In this document: piece by piece, positions 35,541 through 44,391 of the stretch
Layout: each line of letters begins with the position of its first letter
How positions within the stretch are numbered: position 1 is the first letter of the stretch
Origin: Hymenobacter metallilatus
Lineage (GTDB): Bacteria; Bacteroidota; Bacteroidia; Cytophagales; Hymenobacteraceae
DNA: 64,000 nt
Assembly: GCF_003944705.1 (NCBI RefSeq)
Contig: NZ_RWIS01000006.1
Span: 186,001-250,000, forward strand
Reading direction: 5' to 3'
Position numbers and translations under genes: made by a program
The notes under the pieces: model-generated
Seen by the model: only the letters and a program-made list of their open reading frames with translations
Told to the model about the DNA's origin: nothing
Databases searched by the model: none

Positions 35541-36503
35541 TCAGGATGGCAGGGAGTCAAAGGTAAAACCTTTGCGCACTAGCATCTGGCCAATTTGTGT
35601 GCCTTGCTCCATCCGAACCGGGCGCGGCAGGTCCGCCACTACTAGGTCGCCGGCAAATTCATTGAACGTACCCTGGGCCCGGATGCCGCTGGCATCAACG
35701 GCCAGGGAGCATCCCACGCTTTTCTTGCCCTCGTAGGGGCCGCCCACAATGTAGCCCACCGAAGTAGTACCCACCACCACCACATTGTACAGCTGAGCCA
35801 GGATAGAATAGGGCTTGATCCATTTCTCCCGGTAGGGGTCGTGCTCCTCGTTGATGGAGTAATCCACCGTCCAGGAGGAGGGCGACAGAATAAACTCGGC
35901 TCCCATGCGGGCCAGGGTGTGCCCGATGGGCAGCCCATCCAGAAAGTTGTCGGCGCAGATATTTACCCCGATTTTGCCCAGGGGGGTGTCCACCACGTTC
36001 AGCGTCTGGCCCACGGCGTAAAAGGGTAGTTCTACTTCCAGTAGGTTGATTTTGTGATACTTGCTGATGATTTCGCCCTGGGGGTTAATAAGGATGGCCG
36101 CATTATAGTTGCGGCCATTGGCTGCCCGCTCGGTCAGGCCCGCGCAGATGTAGAGGTTGTAGCGCAACGCCGCCTGGCACAGCCGGTCGGAATAAGGGCC
36201 GGGAATGGGCTGAGCTTCGGTGAGGGCGCTGGGGTGAGTCCAGGCAAAATCCAGGGTTTCGGGCAGCAACAGCACGTCGCAGCGCTGAGAGGCGGCTTCG
36301 GCCACCATCCGCTCGGCCCGCTCCAGGTTGCGGTCCGGTTCACCGCCTTCTACCAGCAGCTGACCCATGGCAACGCGCAGGGAGCCGGCACTAGCGGTAG
36401 TTGGGGGCGGAGGTGTGGGTAGAGGAATAGCGGCCGGCGCCACGGGAGCTGGCAAGGGAGCTGCCAGGCTAGCCGATGATTTACGGAAGGAAAAAAGAGC
36501 CAT
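35541..36503 (-). CDS. Nitrilase/carbon-nitrogen hydrolase family protein
   Basis: The 320-residue protein has a Pro/Ala-rich tail of about 40 residues, then a nitrilase-superfamily domain with the Glu-Lys-Cys triad: Glu82 in LLLPETL, Lys151 in KYHKINLLE and Cys183 in NICADNF. It hydrolyses an amide or nitrile C-N bond; substrate unknown. It precedes the sugar amidotransferase by 93 bp on the same strand, so an ammonia-supplying role is possible but unproven. A candidate -7 box (TATTTTTG, 36601-36608) lies about 98 bp upstream. Confidence 0.82.
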   Translation of the reverse strand: MALFSFRKSSASLAAPLPAPVAPAAIPLPTPPPPTTASAGSLRVAMGQLLVEGGEPDRNLERAERMVAEAASQRCDVLLLPETLDFAWTHPSALTEAQPIPGPYSDRLCQAALRYNLYICAGLTERAANGRNYNAAILINPQGEIISKYHKINLLEVELPFYAVGQTLNVVDTPLGKIGVNICADNFLDGLPIGHTLARMGAEFILSPSSWTVDYSINEEHDPYREKWIKPYSILAQLYNVVVVGTTSVGYIVGGPYEGKKSVGCSLAVDASGIRAQGTFNEFAGDLVVADLPRPVRMEQGTQIGQMLVRKGFTFDSLPS

Positions 36504-36600
36504 ACGCGCGCGTCAACTACGGGAAAAGAGGAAAAACTGCGTCGATAGAACGGGGCTTGGTGGGGGAGTGGGAAGAAGAAAGAACGGTAGCGTTAAGCTT

Positions 36601-36608
36601 CAAAAATA
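36601..36608 (-). promoter_or_regulatory. Candidate -7 box for the nitrilase-amidotransferase pair
   Basis: The minus strand reads TATTTTTG, matching TAnnTTTG, about 98 bp before the nitrilase ATG. Confidence 0.4.
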
Positions 36609-36740
36609 CAGAATAGGCCCATACAAACCCGCTAAAACTTTCTCTTCTGCCGCAGAACGTTCAACGGCAGGCCGGGCGCTGACCTCCGCTGGGCCCGGAG
36701 ACGGGTAAAGCGCCTGGTTTCCTGCCCGGCCCGAAATGCC

Positions 36741-36748
36741 TACTTTTG
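36741..36748 (+). promoter_or_regulatory. -7 box for valS
   Basis: TACTTTTG is an exact match, 30 bp before the valS ATG. Confidence 0.6.
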
Positions 36749-36777
36749 CCCCTATTCTGAACTGATTCCCTTCGACG

Positions 36778-39468
36778 ATGTCCATCGCCAAAACCTATAC
36801 TCCCGCCGACGTTGAAGCCAAATGGTACCAGCGCTGGCAGGAGCAGGGCTTTTTCAAAGCCCGGGCCAACCCCCGCAAGCAGCCGTACACGGTGGTAATT
36901 CCACCGCCCAACGTGACAGGGGTGCTGCACATGGGGCACATGCTCAACAATACCATTCAGGACGTGCTGGTGCGCCGGGCCCGGATGCAGGGTAAAGAAG
37001 CCTGCTGGGTGCCTGGCACCGACCACGCCTCCATTGCCACCGAAGCTAAGGTAGTGGCGCTGCTGAAAGAGCAGGGTATAGAGAAAAAAGACCTGACCCG
37101 GGAGCAATTCCTGGACCACGCCTTTGCCTGGAAGGAGAAATACGGGGGCATCATTCTGGAGCAGCTTAAGCAGCTCGGCGCTTCCTGCGACTGGGACCGG
37201 ACGCGCTTCACCATGGAGCCAGAGCTGACCGAGGCCGTGCTGCGCGTGTTCGTGGATTTGCACCAGAAAGGCCTGATTTACCGCGGCGTGCGCATGGTCA
37301 ACTGGGACCCCCAGGGCCAAACGGCCCTGTCCGATGAGGAAGTAATTCCCAAGGACGTGATGGCCAAGATGTACCATTTGCGGTACGAAGTTGTCAGTGA
37401 TTCGTTGCCAGTTGGTAGTGAAGGCAACCAGCAGAACGATGCTGATAACCAACAACTGACAACTAACAACTACCTTACCGTAGCCACTTCCCGGCCCGAA
37501 ACCATCATGGCCGACGTGGCGGTGGCGGTGAATCCCAACGACCCGCGCTACACGCACCTGCACGGTGCCAAAGTGCGGATTCCGCTACTGGGCCGCGAAA
37601 TTCCGGTAATTCTGGACGAGTACGTGAGCATCGACTTCGGTACGGGCGCGCTGAAGGTGACGCCGGCCCACGATTTGAACGACTACGAGCTGGGCCTGAA
37701 GCACAACCTGCCCGTTATCGACATCCTCAACAACGACGGCACGCTCAACGAGAAGGCCGTGTTGTACGTGGGCCAGGACCGGTTTGCGGCCCGCCGCAAC
37801 ATCGTGAAGGACCTGGAGGAAGCCGGCCACCTGGTGAAGGTGGAGGAGTACGCCAGCATCGTGCAGACCTCGGAGCGCACCAAGGCTGTGATTGAGCCCC
37901 GCCTGAGCCTGCAGTGGTTCCTGAAAATGGAGCACCTGGCCAAGCCCGCCCTGGAAGTGGTGGAAAATGACACCGTGAAGCTGCACCCGGCCAAGTTCAA
38001 GAACACCTACCGGGTGTGGATGGAGAATGTGCGCGACTGGTGCATTTCGCGGCAGCTATGGTGGGGCCAGCAGATTCCGGCCTACTACCTGCCCGATGGC
38101 ACCTACGTGGTGGCCCTGACGGCTGAGGAGGCCTTGCTGCAGGCCCGCGAGCAAAGCGGCAACGAGGCGCTGCAGCTCACGGACCTGCGCCAGGACGAGG
38201 ACGTGCTGGATACTTGGTTTTCGTCGTGGCTGTGGCCGATTTCGGTGTTTGATGGCTTCAAGGACCCCGATAACGCCGACGTCAACTATTTCTATCCCAC
38301 CAATGACCTGGTGACGGGGCCGGACATCCTGTTTTTCTGGGTGGCCCGCATGATCATGGCCGGGCTGGAATACCGCCGGGAAGTGCCCTTCCGCAACGTG
38401 TACCTCACCGGTATTGTGCGCGACAACCAGGGCCGCAAAATGAGCAAGCAGCTCGGCAACTCGCCCGATCCGCTGGACCTCATCAAGCAGTTCGGGGCCG
38501 ACGGCGTCCGGACCGGTATGCTGTTCTCGGCCCCGGCCGGCAACGATTTGCTCTACGATGAAAAGCTGGTGGAGCAGGGCCGCAACTTCTCGAATAAGCT
38601 CTGGAACGCCTTCCGCCTGGTTAAGGGCTGGGAGGTGGACGCTGCGCTACCCTTTGCAAATGAGAAGGCCGTGGAGTGGTTCTCCGCCAAGCTGAATGCC
38701 ACCATTGCTGAGTTGGATGAGCATTTCGAGAAGTTCCGGATGAGCGACGCGCTGATGACGGTGTACAAGCTGGTGTGGGATGATTTCTGCTCGGTGTACC
38801 TGGAGATGATCAAGCCCGCTTATCAGGCCCCCACCGACCCTGAAACCCTGCGCCACACTACGAGCTTCCTCGAAACCCTGCTCAAGCTACTGCATCCGTT
38901 TATGCCCTTCATCACCGAAGAAATCTGGCATGAGCTGAAGGAGCGGGGCGCCAAGGAGTACGTATGCGTAGCCGCCTGGCCCAAGGCCCAACCCGTGGCC
39001 GGCAGCCCCGAGCTGCTGGCCCGCATGGATCGGGCGCTGGATGTTGTGGCGGGCGTACGCAACATTCGTAACCAGAAAGGCCTGGGACCTAACAAACCTC
39101 TGACCCTGGCGGCCAAAACCGACGATGCCCAGCTGCTCCAGGACTACAGCAGCATCATCCGGAAGCTGGCGGCCCTCACCGAAATCAGCGTGGTAGAGGC
39201 GTCCCCTGCGGCTTCCGTAGGGTTTGTATCAGGAGGAGCTGAGTTCTTCGTGCCCCTGGAAGGCCAGATTGACTTAGGAGCCGAGAAGGAGCGCCTCAGC
39301 AAGGAGCTGGAATACGCCCAGGGTTTCCGCAACTCGGTATTGAGCAAGCTGAGCAACGAGAAGTTCGTGCAGAACGCCAAGCCTGACCTGGTGGAGCGGG
39401 AGCGGCAGAAGCTGGCCGATGCCGAAGCCAAAATTACAGCCCTGGAGCAGAGCCTGGCGGCGCTGTGA
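36778..39468 (+). CDS. valS: Valyl-tRNA synthetase
   Basis: The 896-residue class I synthetase has HMGH (His51-His54) as the HIGH motif and KMSKQ (554-558) as the KMSKS motif. It also has the CP1 editing domain (ATSRPETIMADVAVAVNP; TPAHDLNDYELG), the anticodon-binding domain and a C-terminal coiled coil (LGAEKERLSKELEY). It charges tRNA-Val with valine. Residues about 206-232 (SDSLPV..NQQLTTNNY) are an insertion just before the ATSRPET motif, encoded by an inverted heptad-repeat element (37389-37473). The standard family has only a few residues here. Confidence 0.96.
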   Translation: MSIAKTYTPADVEAKWYQRWQEQGFFKARANPRKQPYTVVIPPPNVTGVLHMGHMLNNTIQDVLVRRARMQGKEACWVPGTDHASIATEAKVVALLKEQGIEKKDLTREQFLDHAFAWKEKYGGIILEQLKQLGASCDWDRTRFTMEPELTEAVLRVFVDLHQKGLIYRGVRMVNWDPQGQTALSDEEVIPKDVMAKMYHLRYEVVSDSLPVGSEGNQQNDADNQQLTTNNYLTVATSRPETIMADVAVAVNPNDPRYTHLHGAKVRIPLLGREIPVILDEYVSIDFGTGALKVTPAHDLNDYELGLKHNLPVIDILNNDGTLNEKAVLYVGQDRFAARRNIVKDLEEAGHLVKVEEYASIVQTSERTKAVIEPRLSLQWFLKMEHLAKPALEVVENDTVKLHPAKFKNTYRVWMENVRDWCISRQLWWGQQIPAYYLPDGTYVVALTAEEALLQAREQSGNEALQLTDLRQDEDVLDTWFSSWLWPISVFDGFKDPDNADVNYFYPTNDLVTGPDILFFWVARMIMAGLEYRREVPFRNVYLTGIVRDNQGRKMSKQLGNSPDPLDLIKQFGADGVRTGMLFSAPAGNDLLYDEKLVEQGRNFSNKLWNAFRLVKGWEVDAALPFANEKAVEWFSAKLNATIAELDEHFEKFRMSDALMTVYKLVWDDFCSVYLEMIKPAYQAPTDPETLRHTTSFLETLLKLLHPFMPFITEEIWHELKERGAKEYVCVAAWPKAQPVAGSPELLARMDRALDVVAGVRNIRNQKGLGPNKPLTLAAKTDDAQLLQDYSSIIRKLAALTEISVVEASPAASVGFVSGGAEFFVPLEGQIDLGAEKERLSKELEYAQGFRNSVLSKLSNEKFVQNAKPDLVERERQKLADAEAKITALEQSLAAL
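37389..37473. repeat. Inverted AGTTGTC heptad element inside valS
   Basis: The left arm is AGTTGTC, AGTGATT, CGTTGCC, AGTTGGT (37389-37416). The right arm (37446-37473), in reverse, is GTAGTTG, TTAGTTG, TCAGTTG, TTGGTTA. The units match those of the elements at 51239 and 52407. The insert keeps the valS frame and has no stop codon in it. Confidence 0.8.
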
Positions 39469-39515
39469 TGTAAGTAAGAAGCAGGCGCAGAAAACTGCGG
39501 CACTGCCTATCCCGC

Positions 39516-39547
39516 AAAGGCGGTTCTACACACGTAGAACCGCCTTT
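39516..39547 (+). terminator. Terminator after valS
   Basis: AAAGGCGGTTCTAC (39516-39529) pairs with its perfect inverse (39534-39547) over a 4-nt loop and runs into TTTTTA. It lies 48 bp past the valS stop. Confidence 0.9.
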
Positions 39548-39707
39548 TTAGGTTTCAGCAAACAAATATTCCAGGGCACGTGCCACCCCGGCGGCAAAGT
39601 TGCGTCTGTGGCTGCGGTTACCTGGTATTCGCCCGGACTTTCTCCGGTTTCCGCCGTACAAATGAACCGCTTAGTCGGGTTCATTTCGGGTGGCAACACG
39701 CGGGTAG

Positions 39708-39715
39708 TAGGTTTG
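39708..39715 (+). promoter_or_regulatory. -7 box for the TonB-type receptor
   Basis: TAGGTTTG matches the consensus exactly, 65 bp before the receptor ATG. The rest of the 39548-39779 spacer shows nothing further. Confidence 0.5.
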
Positions 39716-39779
39716 GAGTACAATTGATAAGCTTTAGTCTGCTGCCGAATAGTTGGGAGCCGCTTTTCCCCTCACGTTC

Positions 39780-42371
39780 ATGAATAGAGTTCTTCTTTCG
39801 ATACTGCTGTTGAGTGGTAGTCATGCCGTACTGGCCCAGATGCCGGCTGGCGAACGGCCGGCCGGTGCGGGGCGCCCCGCCGGAGCCGAGCGCCCTGCTG
39901 GTGCGCCTACGGCGGCTCCGCAGGAAGGCAGCGGCCGCATTACCGGTACGGTGCTCGACGCGGCCACCAAGCAGCCGGTGCCGTACGCTACCATTGCTCT
40001 GCTGAACCCCAGCACCGGCAAGCCTGTGGATGGCACTGCTGCCGACGACAACGGTAAATTTGCTATTCCGCGTATTGCGGCGGGTACGTACACGGTGCAA
40101 ATCAGCTTTATCGGCTACACGCTGGTGGAGAAACCCGGCGTAGTGATTACCGAGGCGGGTAATACCGTGGCGCTGGGCACCGTGGCGCTGGCGTCCTCGG
40201 CGCAGGCCTTGGGTGAGGTGCGGGTGGAGGGCCAGCGCAGTCTGGTGGAGGAGAAGGTGGACCGCACGGTGTACAACGCCGAAAAGGACGAAACCACCCG
40301 GGGCGGCGACGCCACCGACGTGCTCAAGCGGGTGCCCAACCTCTCCGTCGACCTGGATGGAAACGTGAGCCTGCGCGGCAGCCAGAACATCCGGGTGCTC
40401 ATCAACAACCGGCCCAGCACCATTTCAGCCAACAGCATTGCCGACGCGCTGAAACAAATTCCGGCCGACCAGATCAAGACCGTGGAGGTAATTACCTCGC
40501 CCTCGGCCAAGTACGATGCCGAAGGCTCGGGCGGCATTATCAACATCGTTACCAAGCAGAACAACCTGCAGGGCTTTACGCTGGATTTGCGTACCAGCGC
40601 CGGTTTGCGCAGCTCCGACCTGGGCCTGAACGCCTCGTACCGGGTGGGCAAGATGGGCTTTTCTTTGGGCGGTGGTGGCCGGGGCCAGTACAACGTGCCG
40701 GGCTCCTTCCGCAACGAGCAAACCACTTACTCCATCAACGGCACCGACGTGGCCAACCGCCAGCTGCTGACGCGCACGGTGCAGTCGGCCGATACGCGCC
40801 AGCAGAACGTGTTCGGGCGCTATTCGCTGGGCTGGGACTATGACATCAATAAGTACAACTTTCTCTCGGCCTCGGTGCAGCTGGGGCTGCGCAACGGGTC
40901 CAATTACCAGGATAATCTGGCCTCGCAGACTACGTTTTTCCGGCCTGCCCTGGGTGACTCGCTCACCAACCGCCTGAGTGATGTGAAGGTGCTCGATAAC
41001 TCCAATACCCTGGACGCCACACTGAACTACACCCGCACCTTCGAAACACCTCAGCGCGAGTTTAGCCTGCTGGCCCAGTACAGCCGTAACACCCGCACCA
41101 ACAACTTCACCAACACCACCCTCAGCGGGGAAGGAGCCGGCGACTACCGCCGCAACCTCAACGACAGCTACAACCAGGAAATTACGCTGCAGGCTGATTA
41201 TCAAACGCCCCTGAGCAAAACCCAGCTGCTGGAGTTCGGGGCTAAGGACATCATGCGCCGCGTAAACAGCGACTATATCACCTTCCTGAACGGGCAGCAG
41301 CAGACGGGTACCAACCTGTCGAACGTGTTTGACTACAACCAGAATATTGCAGCGGCTTACGCCTCGCTCACGCAGAGTTTCCTGAAAAGCTACACCCTGA
41401 AAGCCGGGGCCCGCTACGAGTACACCACCATTACGGCCGATTTTCGCACCGGCAATGAAACATCTATTCCCTCGTACGGGGTGTTGGTACCCAGCGTGAA
41501 CCTCTCGCGCAAGCTGGCCAACGGCAACGTGCTCAAAGCGGCCTACAACTACCGGATTCAGCGGCCCTCCCTGCAGTTCCTGAACCCCAACCGGCAGTCG
41601 GGCAACCAGTTGCAATACACCGAGGGCAACCCCGAGCTAAAGCCCGAGTACACCAACAACTACGAGTTGGGCTACAGCACCTTCATCAAGCAGACTTCCT
41701 TGAACTTCTCGGTGTTTGCGCGTAATACCAATGGCTCCATTCAGCCAATCCGGGAGCAGGACGGGGCTCTTATCCGGACTAGCTACGCCAACATTGGTAC
41801 CGAAAACGCCTATGGCGGCAGCGTGAATGCCAACGTAAATATCCAGAATAAGCTTACCCTGGGTGGCGGACTGGATGTGTATTACGCCACACTCGACAAC
41901 AATACGTCCAATGTACTGTACGCGGCCAGCAACCAGGGCTGGGTGGCCAGTGGCCGCCTAATGGGCGGCTATACCTTTGCGAAGGGCTGGGGCGTACAGG
42001 CCTTTAGCTTCTATCGGGGGCGGCAAGTACAGCTGCAGGGCTACCAGGGCGGTTTCGGGGTGTATAGCCTGGGCTTAAAGAAGGATTTCGCCGATAAGAA
42101 AGGCAGCATCGGTTTCGGGGCCGATAACTTCTTCACCCCGGTGAACCGTATCCGCAGCTCCATCAGCACCCCCGCTCTCGACCAGTACAGCGTGAACGTG
42201 CTGCGCCGCTCGGGCTTCCGCGTGAACCTGAGCTACCGCATTGGTAAGATGAGCATGGCCCAGCCCAAGCGCAAACGCTCCATCAACAACGACGACCTGA
42301 AGGACGGCGGTGACGGGGGCAACGGCGCCGGCGCTACTCCCGCTCAAGGTGCCAGTGGGGGCCGGCCCTAG
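39780..42371 (+). CDS. TonB-dependent receptor-like outer-membrane beta-barrel protein
   Basis: The 863-residue protein starts at 39780 with a signal peptide (MNRVLLSILLLSGSHAVLAQ). Next come a short RPAGA-type tandem (residues 22-45), a CarboxypepD_reg domain (GRITGTVLDAATKQPVPYATIALLN), a plug (DVLKRVPNLSVDLDGNVSLRGSQNIRVLINNRP) and a C-terminal barrel of the OMP_b-brl_3 type. It has no SusD partner, which is usual for this subtype. It probably imports a large or scarce nutrient or acts in envelope signalling; ligand unknown. The tail is basic and glycine-rich. Confidence 0.88.
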   Translation: MNRVLLSILLLSGSHAVLAQMPAGERPAGAGRPAGAERPAGAPTAAPQEGSGRITGTVLDAATKQPVPYATIALLNPSTGKPVDGTAADDNGKFAIPRIAAGTYTVQISFIGYTLVEKPGVVITEAGNTVALGTVALASSAQALGEVRVEGQRSLVEEKVDRTVYNAEKDETTRGGDATDVLKRVPNLSVDLDGNVSLRGSQNIRVLINNRPSTISANSIADALKQIPADQIKTVEVITSPSAKYDAEGSGGIINIVTKQNNLQGFTLDLRTSAGLRSSDLGLNASYRVGKMGFSLGGGGRGQYNVPGSFRNEQTTYSINGTDVANRQLLTRTVQSADTRQQNVFGRYSLGWDYDINKYNFLSASVQLGLRNGSNYQDNLASQTTFFRPALGDSLTNRLSDVKVLDNSNTLDATLNYTRTFETPQREFSLLAQYSRNTRTNNFTNTTLSGEGAGDYRRNLNDSYNQEITLQADYQTPLSKTQLLEFGAKDIMRRVNSDYITFLNGQQQTGTNLSNVFDYNQNIAAAYASLTQSFLKSYTLKAGARYEYTTITADFRTGNETSIPSYGVLVPSVNLSRKLANGNVLKAAYNYRIQRPSLQFLNPNRQSGNQLQYTEGNPELKPEYTNNYELGYSTFIKQTSLNFSVFARNTNGSIQPIREQDGALIRTSYANIGTENAYGGSVNANVNIQNKLTLGGGLDVYYATLDNNTSNVLYAASNQGWVASGRLMGGYTFAKGWGVQAFSFYRGRQVQLQGYQGGFGVYSLGLKKDFADKKGSIGFGADNFFTPVNRIRSSISTPALDQYSVNVLRRSGFRVNLSYRIGKMSMAQPKRKRSINNDDLKDGGDGGNGAGATPAQGASGGRP

Positions 42372-42423
42372 CGTGAGTATAGCCGCTGTCATTGCAAGAA
42401 GGCACGATGACGCAGACAACCGG

Positions 42424-42457
42424 AAAGCCCCTGACGTACGAGCACGTCAGGGGCTTT
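42424..42457 (+). terminator. Terminator after the TonB-type receptor
   Basis: AAAGCCCCTGACGT (42424-42437) and its perfect inverse (42444-42457), followed by T's, lie 53 bp past the stop codon. Confidence 0.9.
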
Positions 42458-42517
42458 TCGTTGGGTTGAAACCAGCGCTAAGGCGAATAATAATGCGTTA
42501 TACGCCCACTAGCTTAC

Positions 42518-42727
42518 TTACTTGCCCACTTTCAGGCTGTCGGGCACGGCGCGGCCGCGGGTAGCCTGGGTGAGCTGATTCTGAAGCTGGAAATTCACCT
42601 GCTCGCAGTCGGTGAAACGGCGCTGGGCCATTTCCAGAGCGGCTTCTGTAGTGCGCAGGCGCTGGTACAGAAACAGAATCAGGCCCAGGGCAATGAGCAG
42701 GGCTACCAAAGGCAGAGCTTTATTCAT
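42518..42727 (-). CDS. Small single-pass membrane protein with coiled coil
   Basis: The 69-residue product has one N-terminal helix (LPLVALLIALGLILFLYQRL), then a heptad-like amphipathic stretch (TTEAALEMAQRRFTDCEQVNFQLQNQLTQA). This resembles short FtsB/DivIC-like or anchoring proteins in topology only; no homology is claimed. A consensus -7 box (TATTTTTG, 42780-42787) is 53 bp upstream, which supports its being expressed. Confidence 0.6.
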   Translation of the reverse strand: MNKALPLVALLIALGLILFLYQRLRTTEAALEMAQRRFTDCEQVNFQLQNQLTQATRGRAVPDSLKVGK

Positions 42728-42779
42728 AACAGGAAGGAAAAATCAACGGGCCGCCAGAAAAGAAAATCTGGCCATCGGG

Positions 42780-42787
42780 CAAAAATA
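42780..42787 (-). promoter_or_regulatory. -7 box for the small membrane protein
   Basis: The minus strand reads TATTTTTG, an exact consensus match. Confidence 0.45.
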
Positions 42788-42804
42788 CGGCTTCGAGCCG
42801 CAAA

Positions 42805-42838
42805 AAGGGCCCCGCCACGTAACCACGGCGGGGCCCTT
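42805..42838 (-). terminator. Terminator after the E2 gene
   Basis: AAGGGCCCCGCC (42805-42816) and its inverse (42827-42838) form a GC-rich stem. On the minus strand it is followed by TTTTTG. It lies past the heptad tandem that follows the E2 stop codon. Confidence 0.8.
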
Positions 42839-42847
42839 CGCATACAC

Positions 42848-42916
42848 CTCTAAGCTCTAAGCTCTAAGCTCTAAGCTCTAAGCTCTAAGCTCTAAGCTCT
42901 AAGCTCTAAGCTCTAA
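42848..42916. repeat. Perfect CTCTAAG tandem heptad repeat, 9.9 copies
   Basis: Nine exact CTCTAAG units run from 42848 to 42910, followed by CTCTAA. The last unit overlaps the E2 stop codon region (stop at 42913-42915). The unit is the same word as in the inverted element at 48848-48929 (AGCTTAG/CTTAGAG). There is no opposite arm here. Confidence 0.95.
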
Positions 42917-44328
42917 ATACTGGTAGAGGGGTCGAACTGTTCGAGGTAGTCGGCCACGCGGCGCACAAACATACCGCCCAGGGAACCATCGACTACGCGG
43001 TGGTCGTAGCTGTGACTCAGGAACATGAAGTGGCGCACGCCAATCAGGTCGCCCTGGGGAGTTTCAATAACAGCGGGCTTTTTCTTGATGGCACCTACGG
43101 CCATAATGGCTACCTGCGGCTGCATAATGATGGGCGTACCCATCACGTTGCCGAAGGAACCCACATTACTTACGGTGTACGTGCCGCCCTCCAGATCCTC
43201 GGGCTTGAGCTTGTTGGCCCGGGCCCGGTTGGCCAGGTCGTTCACGCGCTTGCTCAAGCCGTTCAGGTTCAGCTGGTCGGCATTGTGGATAACGGGCACA
43301 ATGAGGTTGCCGGAAGGCAGAGCCACGGCCACGCCCACGTTGATGTCGCGCTTCTTGATGATGTAGTCTCCCTCAACCGACACGTTGATGTTGGGGAAGT
43401 CCTGGATGGCGCGGGCAATGGCTTGGATAAAGATGGGGGTGAAGGTGAGGTTCTCGCCTTCCCGCTTCTTGTAGGCGTCCTTGTGCTTGTTGCGCCAGTT
43501 TACAATTTCCGTCACATCGGCTTCCACAAAGGAGGTAACGTGGGGCGAAATCCGCTTGCTGTCCACCATACGCTGAGCAATCATCTTGCGCATACGGTCC
43601 ATTTCCAGCAGCTCCTGCCCCCCGCTGATGGAAGGTACAGCCTTGGTAGGTAGTTGCTGGTTGTTGGTTGCTGGTTGTTGGGTGGGAGCAGTGGCCGGAG
43701 CGGCCGGGGCAGCTACCGGAGCCGGGGTAGCAGGTGCATTAACCGGGGCCGCCGCTGCCGGCGCGGCGGCTTGGGCCAGCGGCTGCTTGCCGGCGGCTAC
43801 ATAGTCGAGAATGTCTTTTTTGGTAACGCGACCTTCGCTGCCAGTACCCGGCAGGTATTCCAGGTCGGCCATCGAAATGCCTTCTTCGCGGGCAATGCTG
43901 AGCACCAGCGGCGAGTAGAACCGGCCGGCCTGGGGTTGGGTCGTGGCAGCTACGGCCTGTGCCGGATTGGCCTGCGGGTCGTGGGCCTCGGGCAGATAGG
44001 GTACCTCGGCCGGAGCCGTTACGGCACCATTGATGGCAGGCGCAGGAGCCTCGGCGGCGGCCGGGGCAGCCGGGGTGGCAGCTGCCGCATCAGTTTCAAT
44101 TACGGCAATGGGAGCACCTACGGCTACTACCTGACCTTCCTGAACCAGTATTTCCTGCAGTACGCCAGCGTAGAGGGCGGGCACTTCGGTATCTACCTTG
44201 TCCGTGGCTACTTCCAGTACCGATTCATCCTGCTCGATGGTGTCGCCTACTTGTTTGAGCCATTTCAGAACGGTGCCTTCCATGATGGATTCGCCCATCT
44301 TGGGCATCGTCATTTCCACTCGTGCCAT
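42913..44328 (-). CDS. Dihydrolipoamide acyltransferase, E2 of a 2-oxoacid dehydrogenase
   Basis: The 471-residue protein starts at 44328 (MARVEMTMPKMGESIMEG). It has one lipoyl domain with lipoyl-lysine Lys44 (ATDKVDTEV), a long Ala/Pro linker and an E3-binding domain (FYSPLVLSIAREEGISMADLEYLPGTGSEGRVTKKDIL). A second linker and the catalytic domain follow, the latter ending in SYDHRVVDG (His443). It transfers acyl groups from lipoyl to CoA in a branched-chain or 2-oxoglutarate-type complex. The second linker carries a TQQPATNNQQLP stretch (about 215-227) encoded by a heptad tandem. A -7 box (44376-44383) lies upstream. Confidence 0.9.
   Translation of the reverse strand: MARVEMTMPKMGESIMEGTVLKWLKQVGDTIEQDESVLEVATDKVDTEVPALYAGVLQEILVQEGQVVAVGAPIAVIETDAAAATPAAPAAAEAPAPAINGAVTAPAEVPYLPEAHDPQANPAQAVAATTQPQAGRFYSPLVLSIAREEGISMADLEYLPGTGSEGRVTKKDILDYVAAGKQPLAQAAAPAAAAPVNAPATPAPVAAPAAPATAPTQQPATNNQQLPTKAVPSISGGQELLEMDRMRKMIAQRMVDSKRISPHVTSFVEADVTEIVNWRNKHKDAYKKREGENLTFTPIFIQAIARAIQDFPNINVSVEGDYIIKKRDINVGVAVALPSGNLIVPVIHNADQLNLNGLSKRVNDLANRARANKLKPEDLEGGTYTVSNVGSFGNVMGTPIIMQPQVAIMAVGAIKKKPAVIETPQGDLIGVRHFMFLSHSYDHRVVDGSLGGMFVRRVADYLEQFDPSTSI
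43649..43686. repeat. One-armed GTTGTTG/GTTGCTG heptad tandem inside the E2 gene
   Basis: The plus strand reads GTTGCTG, GTTGTTG, GTTGCTG, GTTGTTG in register. The E2 protein reads the other strand as QQPATNNQQLP within its flexible linker. The unit is close to those of the valS, lpxC and lpxD elements. Confidence 0.7.
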
Positions 44329-44375
44329 GCGGTTGGGGGTCTTGGGGAAAAAGGGTGGGGTGGGGGTTGGTGCCC

Positions 44376-44383
44376 CAAAGGTA
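44376..44383 (-). promoter_or_regulatory. -7 box for the E2 gene
   Basis: The minus strand reads TACCTTTG, an exact match, 48 bp before the ATG at 44328. It borders the repeat element at 44392-44482. Confidence 0.55.
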
Positions 44384-44391
44384 AGTGAAGT

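Noticed and set aside
40425..41615. 396-codon minus-strand frame opposite the TonB-type receptor
   Set aside because: A shadow of a well-supported gene in GC-rich DNA; no recognisable domain.
42848..42916. CTCTAAG array as a CRISPR array
   Set aside because: The 7-bp units are contiguous with no spacers and no cas genes are near; it is a plain tandem repeat.
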